Shown here: positions 17,501 to 25,244 of the stretch, one piece after another
Numbering within the stretch: position 1 is the first letter of the stretch
How the letters are laid out: each line of letters begins with the position of its first letter
DNA from: Ignavibacteriales bacterium
GTDB taxonomy: Bacteria; Bacteroidota; Ignavibacteria; Ignavibacteriales; Ignavibacteriaceae
NCBI GenBank assembly: GCA_015709675.1
Contig: CP054182.1
Location: 124,001 to 188,000, forward strand
Length of the DNA: 64,000 bases
Direction: 5' to 3'
The notes under the pieces: generated by a model
Database searches by the model: none
Seen by the model: the letters and a program-made list of their open reading frames with translations, nothing else
Told to the model about the DNA's origin: nothing
Translations under genes and position numbers: made by a program

Positions 17501-17680
17501 AACAAAGCCGGGAATTCCCAGCCGGAGATTGTCCTGCGTGTTCATTCCTCCTTCCTTATGGAGCTGCAGGATTTTTTCGGCAAGAGTCATCTGCCCGAGC
17601 AGTGAGTCAATGCGCTGCTCTATGGTCTGGGCCGGAAGTGATATATAAAAAACAAATATGAGGTTTAGAAGTTTTTTCAT
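14588..17680 (-). CDS. Secreted multidomain GH3 glycosidase with T9SS sorting domain
   Basis: Starting at 17680 gives a signal peptide (MKKLLNLIFVFYISLPAQ) and 1030 residues; the upstream extension to 17806 lacks one. In order: GH3 N-domain with the substrate loop (MADGPHGVRDG), KHY and the nucleophile motif VVSDWGG; GH3 C-domain; fibronectin-like domain; CARDB-like domain (about 720-840); a discoidin-like F5/8 domain; and a type IX sorting domain (QNYPNPFNPSTRISF ... LLVR). It probably cleaves beta-glucosides or xylosides at the cell surface. It converges with the AbiE pair, 54 bp away. Confidence 0.9.
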   Translation of the reverse strand: MKKLLNLIFVFYISLPAQTIEQRIDSLLGQMTLAEKILQLHKEGGMNTQDNLRLGIPGFVMADGPHGVRDGLATSFPVGIAMAATWDTELAFRVGEAMGKEFRGKGKHQMLGPAMDMTRDPRNGRTPESGGEDPYLNAMINSYVTQGVQSTPALATIKHYNGKHKQNNRTNNNYIFTQRLLMEHYGLNFRKSVQDGGALSVMSAYNLINGDQAAESYNLLTYILRRQWGFPFYVVSDWGGIKNSRKAMLAGNDVCMGSDHYQNDLLALVNSGQLSVAAIDAAVRNVLRTKILSGMIDFLPSGNPNDVNSTAHQQLNLEAGMKSLVLLKNKNNILPINKDTIQSVAVIGPNANVMRTDGTGSSWVEPYYSISPRKGIENILGASKVLFAEGCTIAGTFSPDYSDALQKAAQAQVVFFFGGLDPSQEGEGADRANGSIELPGQQRQMINALAAVNPNVVVILVSGGITAAEAYIENVKGLMQAFYPGQEGGNAIAKVLFGEYNPSGKLPVTIPKNDAQLGALITDFDFRNDYGCGYRWFDRMEYVPRFAFGFGLSYSSFSFSDFTILTPSVEAGKRITAQITVSNLSNRGGTETVQLYLSRPVSSVYRDIKSLIAFKKVYVPAGGSETVTFEIQPEDLYYFEEAAGVYAIEPGEYILRAGNASDNLPLQGSFTLTQAELKPDLQIANIYSIPRYPHPGQKVQFAATIVNRGSGASLAGTVHRVDFSVNGVPVSRSLSFSASIPAGGMILFNGDTPEGSSFLWEAGAPGEFTVEAKVNQDGAVNEIYTDNNSKQKTFKVYPQPTQNFALRKTVYVSSVEAPGLEGYRAVDGSYGSRWSSAFSDPQYIIVSFGEAVSFNLVRLTWEAAYGKEYYVQASTDSVNWTTLRYTNNGTGGTEDIAVSATAKYLRLLLIRRATEWGYSLYEIEVFNVTDADEGYNNNGNSSDDFGLHQNYPNPFNPSTRISFTLPEAGNISLRIYDSLGRETATLAEGEYQQGTHSVSFDAAGLASGLYLCRLSGPGGVGSVIKMLLVR

Positions 17681-18101
17681 GGGAGGTATTTCGGTAAAAA
17701 GGTAAAACCATATGTGAGGCTGCCAGGAGAAAACTCGCAGATCAATTCTGCCGTTACAGCCATAATTAATGATATCATTTAAAGTAATTTTTGCTGCAAA
17801 TAACAAAAACAGTACCCCTAAATTTACGTATTTAGAATATGAGGAGAGACACTTATTTTAATTACTAAATATTTCTTCCGGAAAAATCCGGAGTGTTATA
17901 AAGGCAATAATACTTCAAAAATGACATGACTCCTGTACCGGAAGCACACACAGCTCTCCGGTTTTAATGCACAGAACAGCCGGAATGCTTCCTTTGATAA
18001 TAGTATTTTTCGTAATTTTGTGACGGACAAAAGGCAGGAAAAATGTCTTTTTTGCGTCCAAAAAGTTTGTAAAAACACTACTCTAACATGACGAGGTTCA
18101 T
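17681..18101. other. Divergent promoter region between GH3 and T9SS protein genes
   Basis: No gene is supported in this 421-bp gap. TAATTTTG at 18013-18020 on the plus strand matches the -7 consensus for the gene at 18102, leaving a leader of about 75 nt; TTTG lies only 16 nt upstream, so the -33 element is uncertain. I found no good -7 match for the GH3 gene. Confidence 0.4.
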
Positions 18102-20414
18102 ATGAAAAAAGTTACGGTTCTTCTCGCTCTCTTCCTTCTCACTATTCCCATGCTCGCTCAGGTCGAAAAAGTCTGGACCCGGTCGGTAGGTGACACAACG
18201 CTCCCCTCCTGGTTTAGCCCGTCCGGAAATACCGAACGCGGATTTGCTTACGGTTATGTAAACAACAACCACCGGGTTTACGTTGTTGCACGAAATGGCG
18301 GCCCTTCAGTTCGCATCCTTGACGGTCTGACCGGCGCCGATGTTGGCACTCTCGATATCAGCACCGTTGCAGGAGGTACATTTCCCATTAACGATTTCGG
18401 CGTAAGTGATGACGGAAAAATGTACGCTACCAATCTGGTAGTATCCGCTGCCGAAGTATTCAAAATTTACCACTGGGCATCTGAATCCGCCGCACCGACC
18501 GTTGCATTTGAAAGCAATTTTGGCGGTGTTGATGCAAAAAGACTGGGTGATAACTTCACCCTGAGCGGCAAAGCATCGGACAACACACTGCGCCTTTGGG
18601 CGGTTAATGCTCCGGCTAACAAAGTTCATATCTTCAAGACCACCAATAACGGGGTGAATTTTGTTGAGGATTTTGTCATTCAGCTTCCTGCTGCAAGCTT
18701 TGGCGGGGCCCCCTCAGTATATCCTATTGAAGAAGATTCACTGATTATCATCAACAGTTCCGGTAAGAATGTTCAGGCATATACCTGGAGCGGACAGTTT
18801 TATGCTGCTATACCAGGAGGACAGATCAGCACGGGTACCACCACAACAATTATTGCGCCGATCGGCAAAAGAGGCGGCGGTATCTATGCCTTCCAGTTCA
18901 CCACCGTTGCGGCTCCCGGATCCAACAATGTGCGTATTGTGGATACCGATGGTGAAGGCCCGAATTATTTCAAAACATACGCCATCACTCCTTCACTGGG
19001 CGGCAATGCCAATCCGAACGGAACCGGAGATGTTGATTTCTTCTATGACGAGCAGTCAGGTACTGTATATATGTATGCTCTCGCAACCAATAACGGTCTC
19101 GGTCTTTATAAAATAACCACACCTATGATTGTTAACGGACGGTTCCACGAAGACTACTGGGATCTTGCCCATTCACAGAACGAAAATCAGGGCTTCGGTC
19201 CCAATATCAATGTTAGAAGAGTTAATCACCGTGTTGAAGGCGGAAAACTCTATCTGAGCATTGAGGGCAAGTTAGACCGCACAAACAGCAATGGTATTGC
19301 ACTCTTCATTGGTCTATCAAATCTGCAAGGACAGGGCACTCCGGCTAATACTTCATTGGGAGGTGTTACCAACGGCGGGCATCTGTTTGGCGCAACAGCC
19401 AACCCGAACTTCAAACTTGGCTTTGAAACACATTACGCATTCGTCATTAATCCGGGTGGTAATGATTCCACGGTATATATAGATGCAGCTAAATACACAC
19501 CGAACCAGAAACTTGGCACCTATATCGGTTCCGCCGGTGTCCTCGGCGGCGCACGCCAGGGTCCGGGTGCAGGTTCATTCTTCACGGAAAACTCCATCAC
19601 CTTCGCTTATGACAGCGCCTGGGGCCACAGAAGAGGATGGGAAATGGCAATTCCTCTTTCAGAACTCGGCAACCCCGGATATAATGATAATATCGTTGTC
19701 TTTGCAGTGGTTGTTTCATCAACTGCGTACTTCAGCGATGTAACAGTGCCGGGTAATGTTACCGGCGGAAATCCCGGATTTGACATCAACTGGATTACCC
19801 AGCCGGGCGGACCATACTACAGCATGCCTCAGGGACTCCCTGTTGAACTCAGTTCATTCACCGCATCAGCATCAGGTTCAACAGTTGTGCTCGAATGGAC
19901 AACCGCTTCAGAACTGAATAACCGCGGCTTCGAAATTGAACGCAGCTCTGACGGCAGCACATGGGCAAATGTCGGTTTTGTTCCTGGCAAAGGAAACACC
20001 GCAGAACTTACCAGCTACCGCTTCTCTGAAGAGGTTGCTTCGGGTTCATATATATATCGCCTGAAACAGCTTGACTTTGACGGAACCTTCAGTTACAGCG
20101 GCAATGTTAGCGTGAATGTGAATGTTACCGCTCCGGTCAGTTTTGCGGTTGAGCAGAACTTCCCGAATCCGTTCAATCCGGAAACCGAAATTCGCTACGC
20201 ACTTCCAATCAGCGGTATGGTTACTCTTACCGTATATAACGCACTCGGTCAGGAAGTAAGCCGTCTGGTTAACGGCATGCAGGAATCCGGCTATCACTCA
20301 GTCAGATTCTCCGGCAATACCCTTGCAAGCGGACTGTATATCTACCGCCTCACCTTCCGCGGTCAGGACGGCACCACAAATGTTGTTGAAAAGAAAATGA
20401 CGATGGTTAAGTAA
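18102..20414 (+). CDS. Large secreted protein, DUF4623-like, with T9SS sorting domain
   Basis: A 770-residue protein with a signal peptide (MKKVTVLLALFLLTIPMLAQ). The first 340 residues form repeated beta-strand units (ARNGGPSVRILDGLTGADVGTL) resembling DUF4623 or propeller-like proteins. Residues 400-570 look like a beta-sandwich. Residues about 580-680 are the fibronectin-like module LPVELSSFTAS ... LEWTTASELNNRGFEIERS, common before sorting domains in this phylum. The end is the type IX sorting domain (QNFPNPFNPETEIRYALP). Probably surface-exposed or released; the function is unknown. Confidence 0.75.
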   Translation: MKKVTVLLALFLLTIPMLAQVEKVWTRSVGDTTLPSWFSPSGNTERGFAYGYVNNNHRVYVVARNGGPSVRILDGLTGADVGTLDISTVAGGTFPINDFGVSDDGKMYATNLVVSAAEVFKIYHWASESAAPTVAFESNFGGVDAKRLGDNFTLSGKASDNTLRLWAVNAPANKVHIFKTTNNGVNFVEDFVIQLPAASFGGAPSVYPIEEDSLIIINSSGKNVQAYTWSGQFYAAIPGGQISTGTTTTIIAPIGKRGGGIYAFQFTTVAAPGSNNVRIVDTDGEGPNYFKTYAITPSLGGNANPNGTGDVDFFYDEQSGTVYMYALATNNGLGLYKITTPMIVNGRFHEDYWDLAHSQNENQGFGPNINVRRVNHRVEGGKLYLSIEGKLDRTNSNGIALFIGLSNLQGQGTPANTSLGGVTNGGHLFGATANPNFKLGFETHYAFVINPGGNDSTVYIDAAKYTPNQKLGTYIGSAGVLGGARQGPGAGSFFTENSITFAYDSAWGHRRGWEMAIPLSELGNPGYNDNIVVFAVVVSSTAYFSDVTVPGNVTGGNPGFDINWITQPGGPYYSMPQGLPVELSSFTASASGSTVVLEWTTASELNNRGFEIERSSDGSTWANVGFVPGKGNTAELTSYRFSEEVASGSYIYRLKQLDFDGTFSYSGNVSVNVNVTAPVSFAVEQNFPNPFNPETEIRYALPISGMVTLTVYNALGQEVSRLVNGMQESGYHSVRFSGNTLASGLYIYRLTFRGQDGTTNVVEKKMTMVK

Positions 20415-20442
20415 GCGGAAAGAAAAAATATTCCCAAATCAG

Positions 20443-20475
20443 CGGGGACGGGTTAATGCCCGTCCCCGTTTTTAT
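20443..20475 (+). terminator. Intrinsic terminator
   Basis: A perfect 10-bp stem (CGGGGACGGG / CCCGTCCCCG), 6-nt loop TTAATG, and a following TTTTTATTTT tract, 29 nt past the stop of the preceding gene. Confidence 0.95.
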
Positions 20476-20590
20476 TTTAATGCAATAGTGTTATTAAAGT
20501 ATGTCAACTTATTTTGTAATCCAAGGACAATAAGGAAGGCAACGACACTAATGACTAAATGTTTCCCCTCTGCGGACGTTGCTCAACTCT

Positions 20591-20620
20591 AATCGTAAAT
20601 TGTACATTGTTCATTAAACA
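20591..20620. repeat. ACATTG/TTCATT repeat behind aat
   Basis: The segment aattgtacattgttcattaaacatt belongs to the TGTACATTG family. On the minus strand it begins immediately after the aat stop codon (20621-20623). Confidence 0.6.
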
Positions 20621-21229
20621 TTAAAACCTGCATTTCTTCTCCAGCCCCATTGCAAGCATTTCTTTATACTGATAATCAGGAATTTCAACCGCTCCGAACA
20701 TCCGCAGATGTTCATTCATAATCTGCACATCCAGCATGGCAAATCCTTTTTCACGCAGCCGGATCATTAAATGATACAGCGCGGTTTTGGAGGACTGCGG
20801 TTTATAAGAGAACATGGACTCGCCAAAAAACACTCCTCCTATTGCAATCCCGTAAAGCCCCCCCGCAATTTTATCTTCCTGATCATATACCTCTACGGTG
20901 TGTATATATCCTCTCCGGTGAAGACGCATATATGCCTCAGTAAGCCGGGAAGAAATCCAGGTTTCTTCCCGTGAAGCGCATCCTTCTACCACCGCGGGAA
21001 AATCCCGGTCAAAGTGAACCGTGAAGGAGCTTTCTCTCAGGAATTTCTTAAAAGAGCGGGGGATATTAAAGTTATCCAGCGGAATTACCGCCCTGATCTC
21101 TGGCATATACCATTCAACTTTTGTGCTTTCCTTCGACTCCGCCATCGGGAACGCGCCTGATCGGTAAAGCCGGAGCATCATCTCCGGCTGAAGAAAATAC
21201 TCCGTCAGGTCTTCTTCTTTTTTAGTCAT
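20621..21229 (-). CDS. aat: Leucyl/phenylalanyl-tRNA--protein transferase
   Basis: A 202-residue protein, slightly shorter than the usual 230, with family motifs: YRSGAFPMAESKE near the N-terminus, IPLDNFNIPRSFKKFLR, then GGLYGIAIGGVFFGESMFS, and the C-terminal QIMNEHLRMFGAVEIPDYQY. It adds Leu or Phe to N-terminal Arg/Lys of proteins for ClpAP degradation (N-end rule). Its start overlaps the DUF2721 gene by 8 nt, so the two are likely cotranscribed. Confidence 0.92.
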   Translation of the reverse strand: MTKKEEDLTEYFLQPEMMLRLYRSGAFPMAESKESTKVEWYMPEIRAVIPLDNFNIPRSFKKFLRESSFTVHFDRDFPAVVEGCASREETWISSRLTEAYMRLHRRGYIHTVEVYDQEDKIAGGLYGIAIGGVFFGESMFSYKPQSSKTALYHLMIRLREKGFAMLDVQIMNEHLRMFGAVEIPDYQYKEMLAMGLEKKCRF

Positions 21230-21701
21230 GTGTCTTTATTTCGTACTGCACAATATCGTATCCCTTCTTTGTTTCCAGGAACGCAAAACTGACCCCGAGC
21301 AGCACCATAAGCATGCCCAGCGTGAATGCGGTTACCACAAAAACATCAATGCCGCCAAAGGATAAGAGAAAACCCGCACCAATGAAAAATGAAGTGAGAA
21401 CAAACAGCGCCACGGCCAGCGAATAACACAGAACAGCATTCCTTACAATACCCACCCTTTCAGAGAGCCGGGAAAGCTGTGTATCAATGCTATTCAGGCG
21501 GATTTCCTCATCATAGTTGAACGCGGTATCACCCGCTTTCTTAAAGAATTTCCGCTTTTCCTCATTCAGCAGCCGGATACGGTTCACCACGATTGAGTAT
21601 TTATTATTCATCCCGAGCAGCAGCAATCCGCAGGCCGAAATCATCACTGCCGGCGCAAGCATTCCCTGTATCATCATCACTGCGTCAATATGTACTTCCA
21701 T
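21222..21701 (-). CDS. DUF2721 membrane protein
   Basis: A 159-residue protein with one N-terminal membrane helix (about 8-28), a charged cytoplasmic helical region (NNKYSIVVNRIRLLNEEKRKFF) and two C-terminal helices. This matches DUF2721, a family of unknown function. It is the first gene of the pair with aat. Confidence 0.8.
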   Translation of the reverse strand: MEVHIDAVMMIQGMLAPAVMISACGLLLLGMNNKYSIVVNRIRLLNEEKRKFFKKAGDTAFNYDEEIRLNSIDTQLSRLSERVGIVRNAVLCYSLAVALFVLTSFFIGAGFLLSFGGIDVFVVTAFTLGMLMVLLGVSFAFLETKKGYDIVQYEIKTHD

Positions 21702-21808
21702 GCCAATTCTCTCAAATTTTATTTACAAATATATGCAGATGAAGCCGTTTACTCTCCGGTTCATCCTCCCCTCCGCAGCTGTACATCATGCAAAACCGGA
21801 GAATTTAG

Positions 21809-21816
21809 TATGTTTG
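21809..21816 (+). promoter_or_regulatory. -7 element ahead of the asparaginase gene
   Basis: TATGTTTG matches TAnnTTTG exactly, 34 nt before the ATG at 21851. No TTG is found at the expected upstream distance, so the promoter may be weak or activator-dependent. Confidence 0.45.
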
Positions 21817-21850
21817 CAGTTTACGATCTTCAACTGTTTAAGGGTTATTC

Positions 21851-22819
21851 ATGAAATATCCTGTTCTTTTTATCTTATCATTGCTGATCATTGCGGCAAC
21901 ATTTTTTCTCACACCTGACCAGAAAAAGGACCCGGCCCCCTATGCAATTGTCATCCACGGCGGAGCGGGGAGCGCAAAACCCGACATGACAAACGAAGAA
22001 AAACAGGCGCATATATCAGGGCTCGATAAAGCTCTTTCCGCCGGATACCAGATGCTCGGCGAAGGTAAAGATGCTGTCTCCGTGGTGGAAGCAGTTATCC
22101 GCATTCTGGAAGATGATTCCCTCTTTAATGCAGGCAGAGGAGCAGTGCTTACCACTGAAGGATTCGCCAGCCATGACGCCAGCATCATGAATGGCAAAGA
22201 TCTCTCCGCCGGGGCAGTCGGTGATGTAAGGCGTATAAAAAACCCCATTTCACTGGCCCGGATGGTGATGGAAAAATCAAATCACGTCCTCCTTGTTGGC
22301 GATGGCGCTGAAAAGTTTGCCGAAAAGCAGGGAGTTGGCTTTGTGCCCCCCGAATACTTCATTACCGACGATCAGAAAGCCACACTAAAAAAGAAGCTTG
22401 ACCAGATCAACAAAGCCGGAACTGTGGGCTGTGTTGTGCTGGATAAAAGCGGCAATCTTGCGGCAGGAACCTCAACCGGTGGCATGACCGGAAAACTTCC
22501 CGGACGTCTCGGTGATGCACCCATCATCGGTGCCGGAACCTACGCTAATAATGCAACCTGCGCGGTCTCAGCAACCGGCTGGGGCGAAAAGTTTATAAAA
22601 AATGCAGTAGCTTTCCGCATTTCTGCCCTTATGGAATATAAAGGATACAATCTGAAACAGGCAGTAAAAGAAGTGCTTGATAAAAATCTTTCTCCCAAAG
22701 ATGGAGGAGTAATCGCAATTGACCGCGGCGGGAATTTTGAAATGTATTACACAACTCCCAGTATGTTCCGCGGAGTTATGACATCAGACGGAATAAAGGA
22801 AATTAAAATATGGGAATAA
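21851..22819 (+). CDS. Isoaspartyl peptidase/L-asparaginase (Ntn hydrolase)
   Basis: A 322-residue protein with an N-terminal signal or anchor (1-22), so probably periplasmic. Family marks are VIHGGAGSAKP near the start, GAVGDVRRIKNPISLAR, and the autocleavage/nucleophile site KAGTVGCVVLD, where Thr after Gly starts the beta subunit; TSTGGMTGKLPGRLGDAPIIGAGTYA follows. It hydrolyses beta-aspartyl dipeptides or asparagine. The 3' end overlaps the DinB gene by 10 nt. Confidence 0.93.
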   Translation: MKYPVLFILSLLIIAATFFLTPDQKKDPAPYAIVIHGGAGSAKPDMTNEEKQAHISGLDKALSAGYQMLGEGKDAVSVVEAVIRILEDDSLFNAGRGAVLTTEGFASHDASIMNGKDLSAGAVGDVRRIKNPISLARMVMEKSNHVLLVGDGAEKFAEKQGVGFVPPEYFITDDQKATLKKKLDQINKAGTVGCVVLDKSGNLAAGTSTGGMTGKLPGRLGDAPIIGAGTYANNATCAVSATGWGEKFIKNAVAFRISALMEYKGYNLKQAVKEVLDKNLSPKDGGVIAIDRGGNFEMYYTTPSMFRGVMTSDGIKEIKIWE

Positions 22820-23328
22820 TTACCAGACCGGAACCGGGTGAATACAGCCAGTATTATCATGGATATATACAATCCGTGGAGGGGGAGGATATCTTCAGTG
22901 TACTCAGGCAGCAGCCTTCAGAACTGAAAGAGCTGCTCAAAGGTCTGAGCGAAAAACAGTGTGAAACCGGGTACGCGCCAGGCAAGTGGAGCATTAAAGA
23001 ACTCCTCTGCCATATCATTGACAGTGAACGGGTATTTGCCTACCGTGCGCTCCGCTTCGCCAGAAAAGACCGCACAGCACTCCCCGGTTTTGAACAGGAT
23101 GATTACGTTAAATTCTCCGGTGCAAACGGGCGCAGTATTGCCTCACTCATCAGTGAATTTGAATTTCTCCGGCTTTCAAATATTGAATTATTCTCATCGT
23201 TCAATAATATAACCATTCACCTCACAGGCGAAGCAAACCATAATGAAATAAGCATCCGGGCTCTGGTCTGGATCATCGCCGGCCATGCGGCTCACCACAT
23301 GCGCATTCTCAAAGAAAAATACATTTAA
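22810..23328 (+). CDS. DinB-family protein
   Basis: A 172-residue four-helix-bundle protein. Candidate metal ligands are the His in HIIDSERVFAYRALRFAR (about residue 62) and the pair in AGHAAHHMRILKEKY near the end, the usual three-His arrangement. DinB-like enzymes include metal-dependent thiol (bacillithiol or mycothiol) transferases. The role is not defined here. It is translationally coupled to the asparaginase gene. Confidence 0.88.
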   Translation: MGIITRPEPGEYSQYYHGYIQSVEGEDIFSVLRQQPSELKELLKGLSEKQCETGYAPGKWSIKELLCHIIDSERVFAYRALRFARKDRTALPGFEQDDYVKFSGANGRSIASLISEFEFLRLSNIELFSSFNNITIHLTGEANHNEISIRALVWIIAGHAAHHMRILKEKYI

Positions 23329-23330
23329 GA

Positions 23331-23439
23331 AGTATGAATTGTTTATAATGAATAATGAAAAATTAATAATGAAGAATGTTTGATCCGTTTAAAATCCGCG
23401 CTGCTTTAGCATCCGTAAAATCAGCGTGCAATTAGCGTG
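23331..23439. repeat. Mixed AATAATGAA and CATCCGTAAAATC repeats
   Basis: Three short copies of aataatga(a) are followed by tttgatccgtttaaaatccgcg and gcatccgtaaaatcagcgtgc, elements shared with the tandem repeat at 6517-6809 and with 41915-42118. It lies directly after the DinB stop codon. Confidence 0.7.
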
Positions 23440-23451
23440 TATATGCAAAAA

Positions 23452-23479
23452 AGCCCGCCGCAGGTTACTGCAGCGGGCT
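23452..23479 (-). terminator. Intrinsic terminator between converging genes
   Basis: An 11-bp stem with one mismatch (AGCCCGC-c-GCAG / CTGC-a-GCGGGCT) and a 4-nt loop. The A-run at 23446-23452 gives a U-tract on the minus strand, so it terminates mainly the lipoprotein gene at 23504-24052. Confidence 0.85.
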
Positions 23480-23503
23480 TGCACTAAAAAAATTCCGGAA
23501 TGA

Positions 23504-24052
23504 TTATCTGACCGGCGGAAGCTGATTCAGGTCAACAGTAAGCTTGCTCTGATCAGGATACACCAGAGTCAGCAGCGAATTATTCTCTCCCTGCTCTTCA
23601 GCTATCATCAGACCCTCTCCGCCATTCTGTGATATATACCATTTTCCGTCCCGCTCATCAAACCAGAGGGAGGCCTTTTCCCCTGCCGCGGCATCACCGT
23701 TTATTTTAACAATATCAAATCTGTTTTGTGTGGCGGTTATTCTGTAAACGCTTCCGTCAGTATTGACGTACTGTGTTTCTTTTTCATTTTCATTCATGGC
23801 AACCGGATTCTTGCCGGTCCAGAACTCAATAGTATTAAAAATCAGCAGATCGGCTGCACCTGCTATCTCATAAGCAGGTATAATAAACATGACCCACATT
23901 ACTGCTGAGTTGACAAATTTGTCACCAACCTTGCCGTTCCAGTTATAGAGCTTTTTTGTTACGGTAAACGAACCATAACAGCCGCTCAGCTGAACAAACA
24001 GCACCGCGGCAAGAAAAGTGAGGGAAAGTTTTTTAAGAAACGAACGCTTCAT
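23504..24052 (-). CDS. DUF3332-like lipoprotein
   Basis: A 182-residue protein with a lipobox (VQLSGCYGSF, Cys25). The segment YGSFTVTKKLYNWNG and VNSAVMWVMFIIPAYEIAGAADLLIFNTIEFWTGKNP is the DUF3332 signature, containing a membrane-like stretch. The C-terminal half is beta-rich. The function of the family is unknown. It is monocistronic with its own terminator. Confidence 0.85.
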   Translation of the reverse strand: MKRSFLKKLSLTFLAAVLFVQLSGCYGSFTVTKKLYNWNGKVGDKFVNSAVMWVMFIIPAYEIAGAADLLIFNTIEFWTGKNPVAMNENEKETQYVNTDGSVYRITATQNRFDIVKINGDAAAGEKASLWFDERDGKWYISQNGGEGLMIAEEQGENNSLLTLVYPDQSKLTVDLNQLPPVR

Positions 24053-24186
24053 TATTGCTCCTGATAGAAGTGAAAGATTATCTGATCCAAAATAAGCAAT
24101 TTATCGGAATTACCATCAGATATGTATCAATTCTGTAATCTCTGACCGCCATCATACAAGTACGAAGGCATTAATAAAATGTTGTA

Positions 24187-24482
24187 CACGAATTACACCA
24201 ATCTTTGGTTAAATGTTATTCGTGTCATTCGTGGCAGAATATTCTTTGCATATCTCAGCCCGAACGTAACACGAATTCTCACTAATGTAAGACACGAATT
24301 GCACCAACAGCAGACATATTGGTAATTTCATTCGTATTAATTCGTGTCATTCGTGGCAGAATATTCTTTGCAAATCGCAGCCAAAACTTAAAGCCAATTC
24401 TCACTGCTTTGAGACACAAATTTCACCAACAAGAAATTGATTGTAACTTCAATCTTGTTGATACTCGTCATTCGCGGCAACT
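24187..24482. repeat. Degenerate tandem repeat, three copies
   Basis: Copies begin with CACGAATT/CACAAATT followed by CACCAA at 24187, 24293 and 24415 (spacing 106 and 122 bp). The second halves share TTCGTGTCATTCGTGGCAGAATATTCTTTGCA. The TTCGTG core relates it to the AATTCGTG family at 11307 and 46540. The remaining gap (24053-24186) shows nothing. Confidence 0.8.
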
Positions 24483-24578
24483 TTTACTCCTATGAGATTC
24501 TGCCCGCCCCCTATTATTTCTTCCCCGATTATCGTAAATTTAATGACCTCTTAAATTAATTGTTGCAGGAAATATTCT

Positions 24579-25226
24579 ATGAAATTTATCATTTTCGCTC
24601 TCCTGGCAGTCACTTTCCAGGCGGCGGCTCAGCAGTCCTCAACCATCAAAATAGGGCTTTTTGACCCCAAAGTAACCGAGTCCGGCATGATTCTGGGCTA
24701 CGAAGGCACCACCCCTATTGACGAACGGATTGAAATGGGTTGGAGCTTTGACTGGTTTAATAAAACTTACGTGGATAAGCGGCTTGCAGAGCAGTTTAAT
24801 ACCAACTACGCAAACGATATCGGAGAGCTTAATGAACTCCGCGCTAAAACAAACCTCCATGGCTTTCCGGTGCTCTCTGCGCTGAGAATAAATTTCCCTT
24901 TTGACCCCCGCACGCAGTTTTACGTGATCGGTAATCTCGGCCTTGATTTCCTTCTGGTCTTTTACCGCGATTTTAATAACCCCGCTGAAGATGACTGGCA
25001 GCTTGCCGTCGATTTTGGATGGAGACTCGGTGCCGGAGTAAAATACAAAATCGGCTCCCGTTCAGATATCTTTATTGAGTTTAATTACCATAACTCCGAA
25101 CCAAGCTGGGAGTATGAAGTGCAGGAGCCCGCTACCCTCACCACCCCCGCACGCACCAGGGTGTTTGAGCGCAGTTATGATATGAGCGGACTGATGGCGC
25201 GCGCCGGCATTAAATATTTCTATTAA
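24579..25226 (+). CDS. Predicted outer-membrane beta-barrel protein
   Basis: A 215-residue protein with a signal peptide (1-18, ending AAAQ). It has alternating amphipathic strands (LRINFPFDPRTQFYVIGNLGLDFLLVFY, FGWRLGAGVKYKIGSRSDIFIEFNYH) and a terminal strand ending in aromatic residues (AGIKYFY), as in OmpA-like or OMP_b-brl barrels. No ligand can be named. It lies 18 nt upstream of the GH10-like gene. Confidence 0.7.
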   Translation: MKFIIFALLAVTFQAAAQQSSTIKIGLFDPKVTESGMILGYEGTTPIDERIEMGWSFDWFNKTYVDKRLAEQFNTNYANDIGELNELRAKTNLHGFPVLSALRINFPFDPRTQFYVIGNLGLDFLLVFYRDFNNPAEDDWQLAVDFGWRLGAGVKYKIGSRSDIFIEFNYHNSEPSWEYEVQEPATLTTPARTRVFERSYDMSGLMARAGIKYFY

Positions 25227-25244
25227 TACTCAGGAACCAGAATC

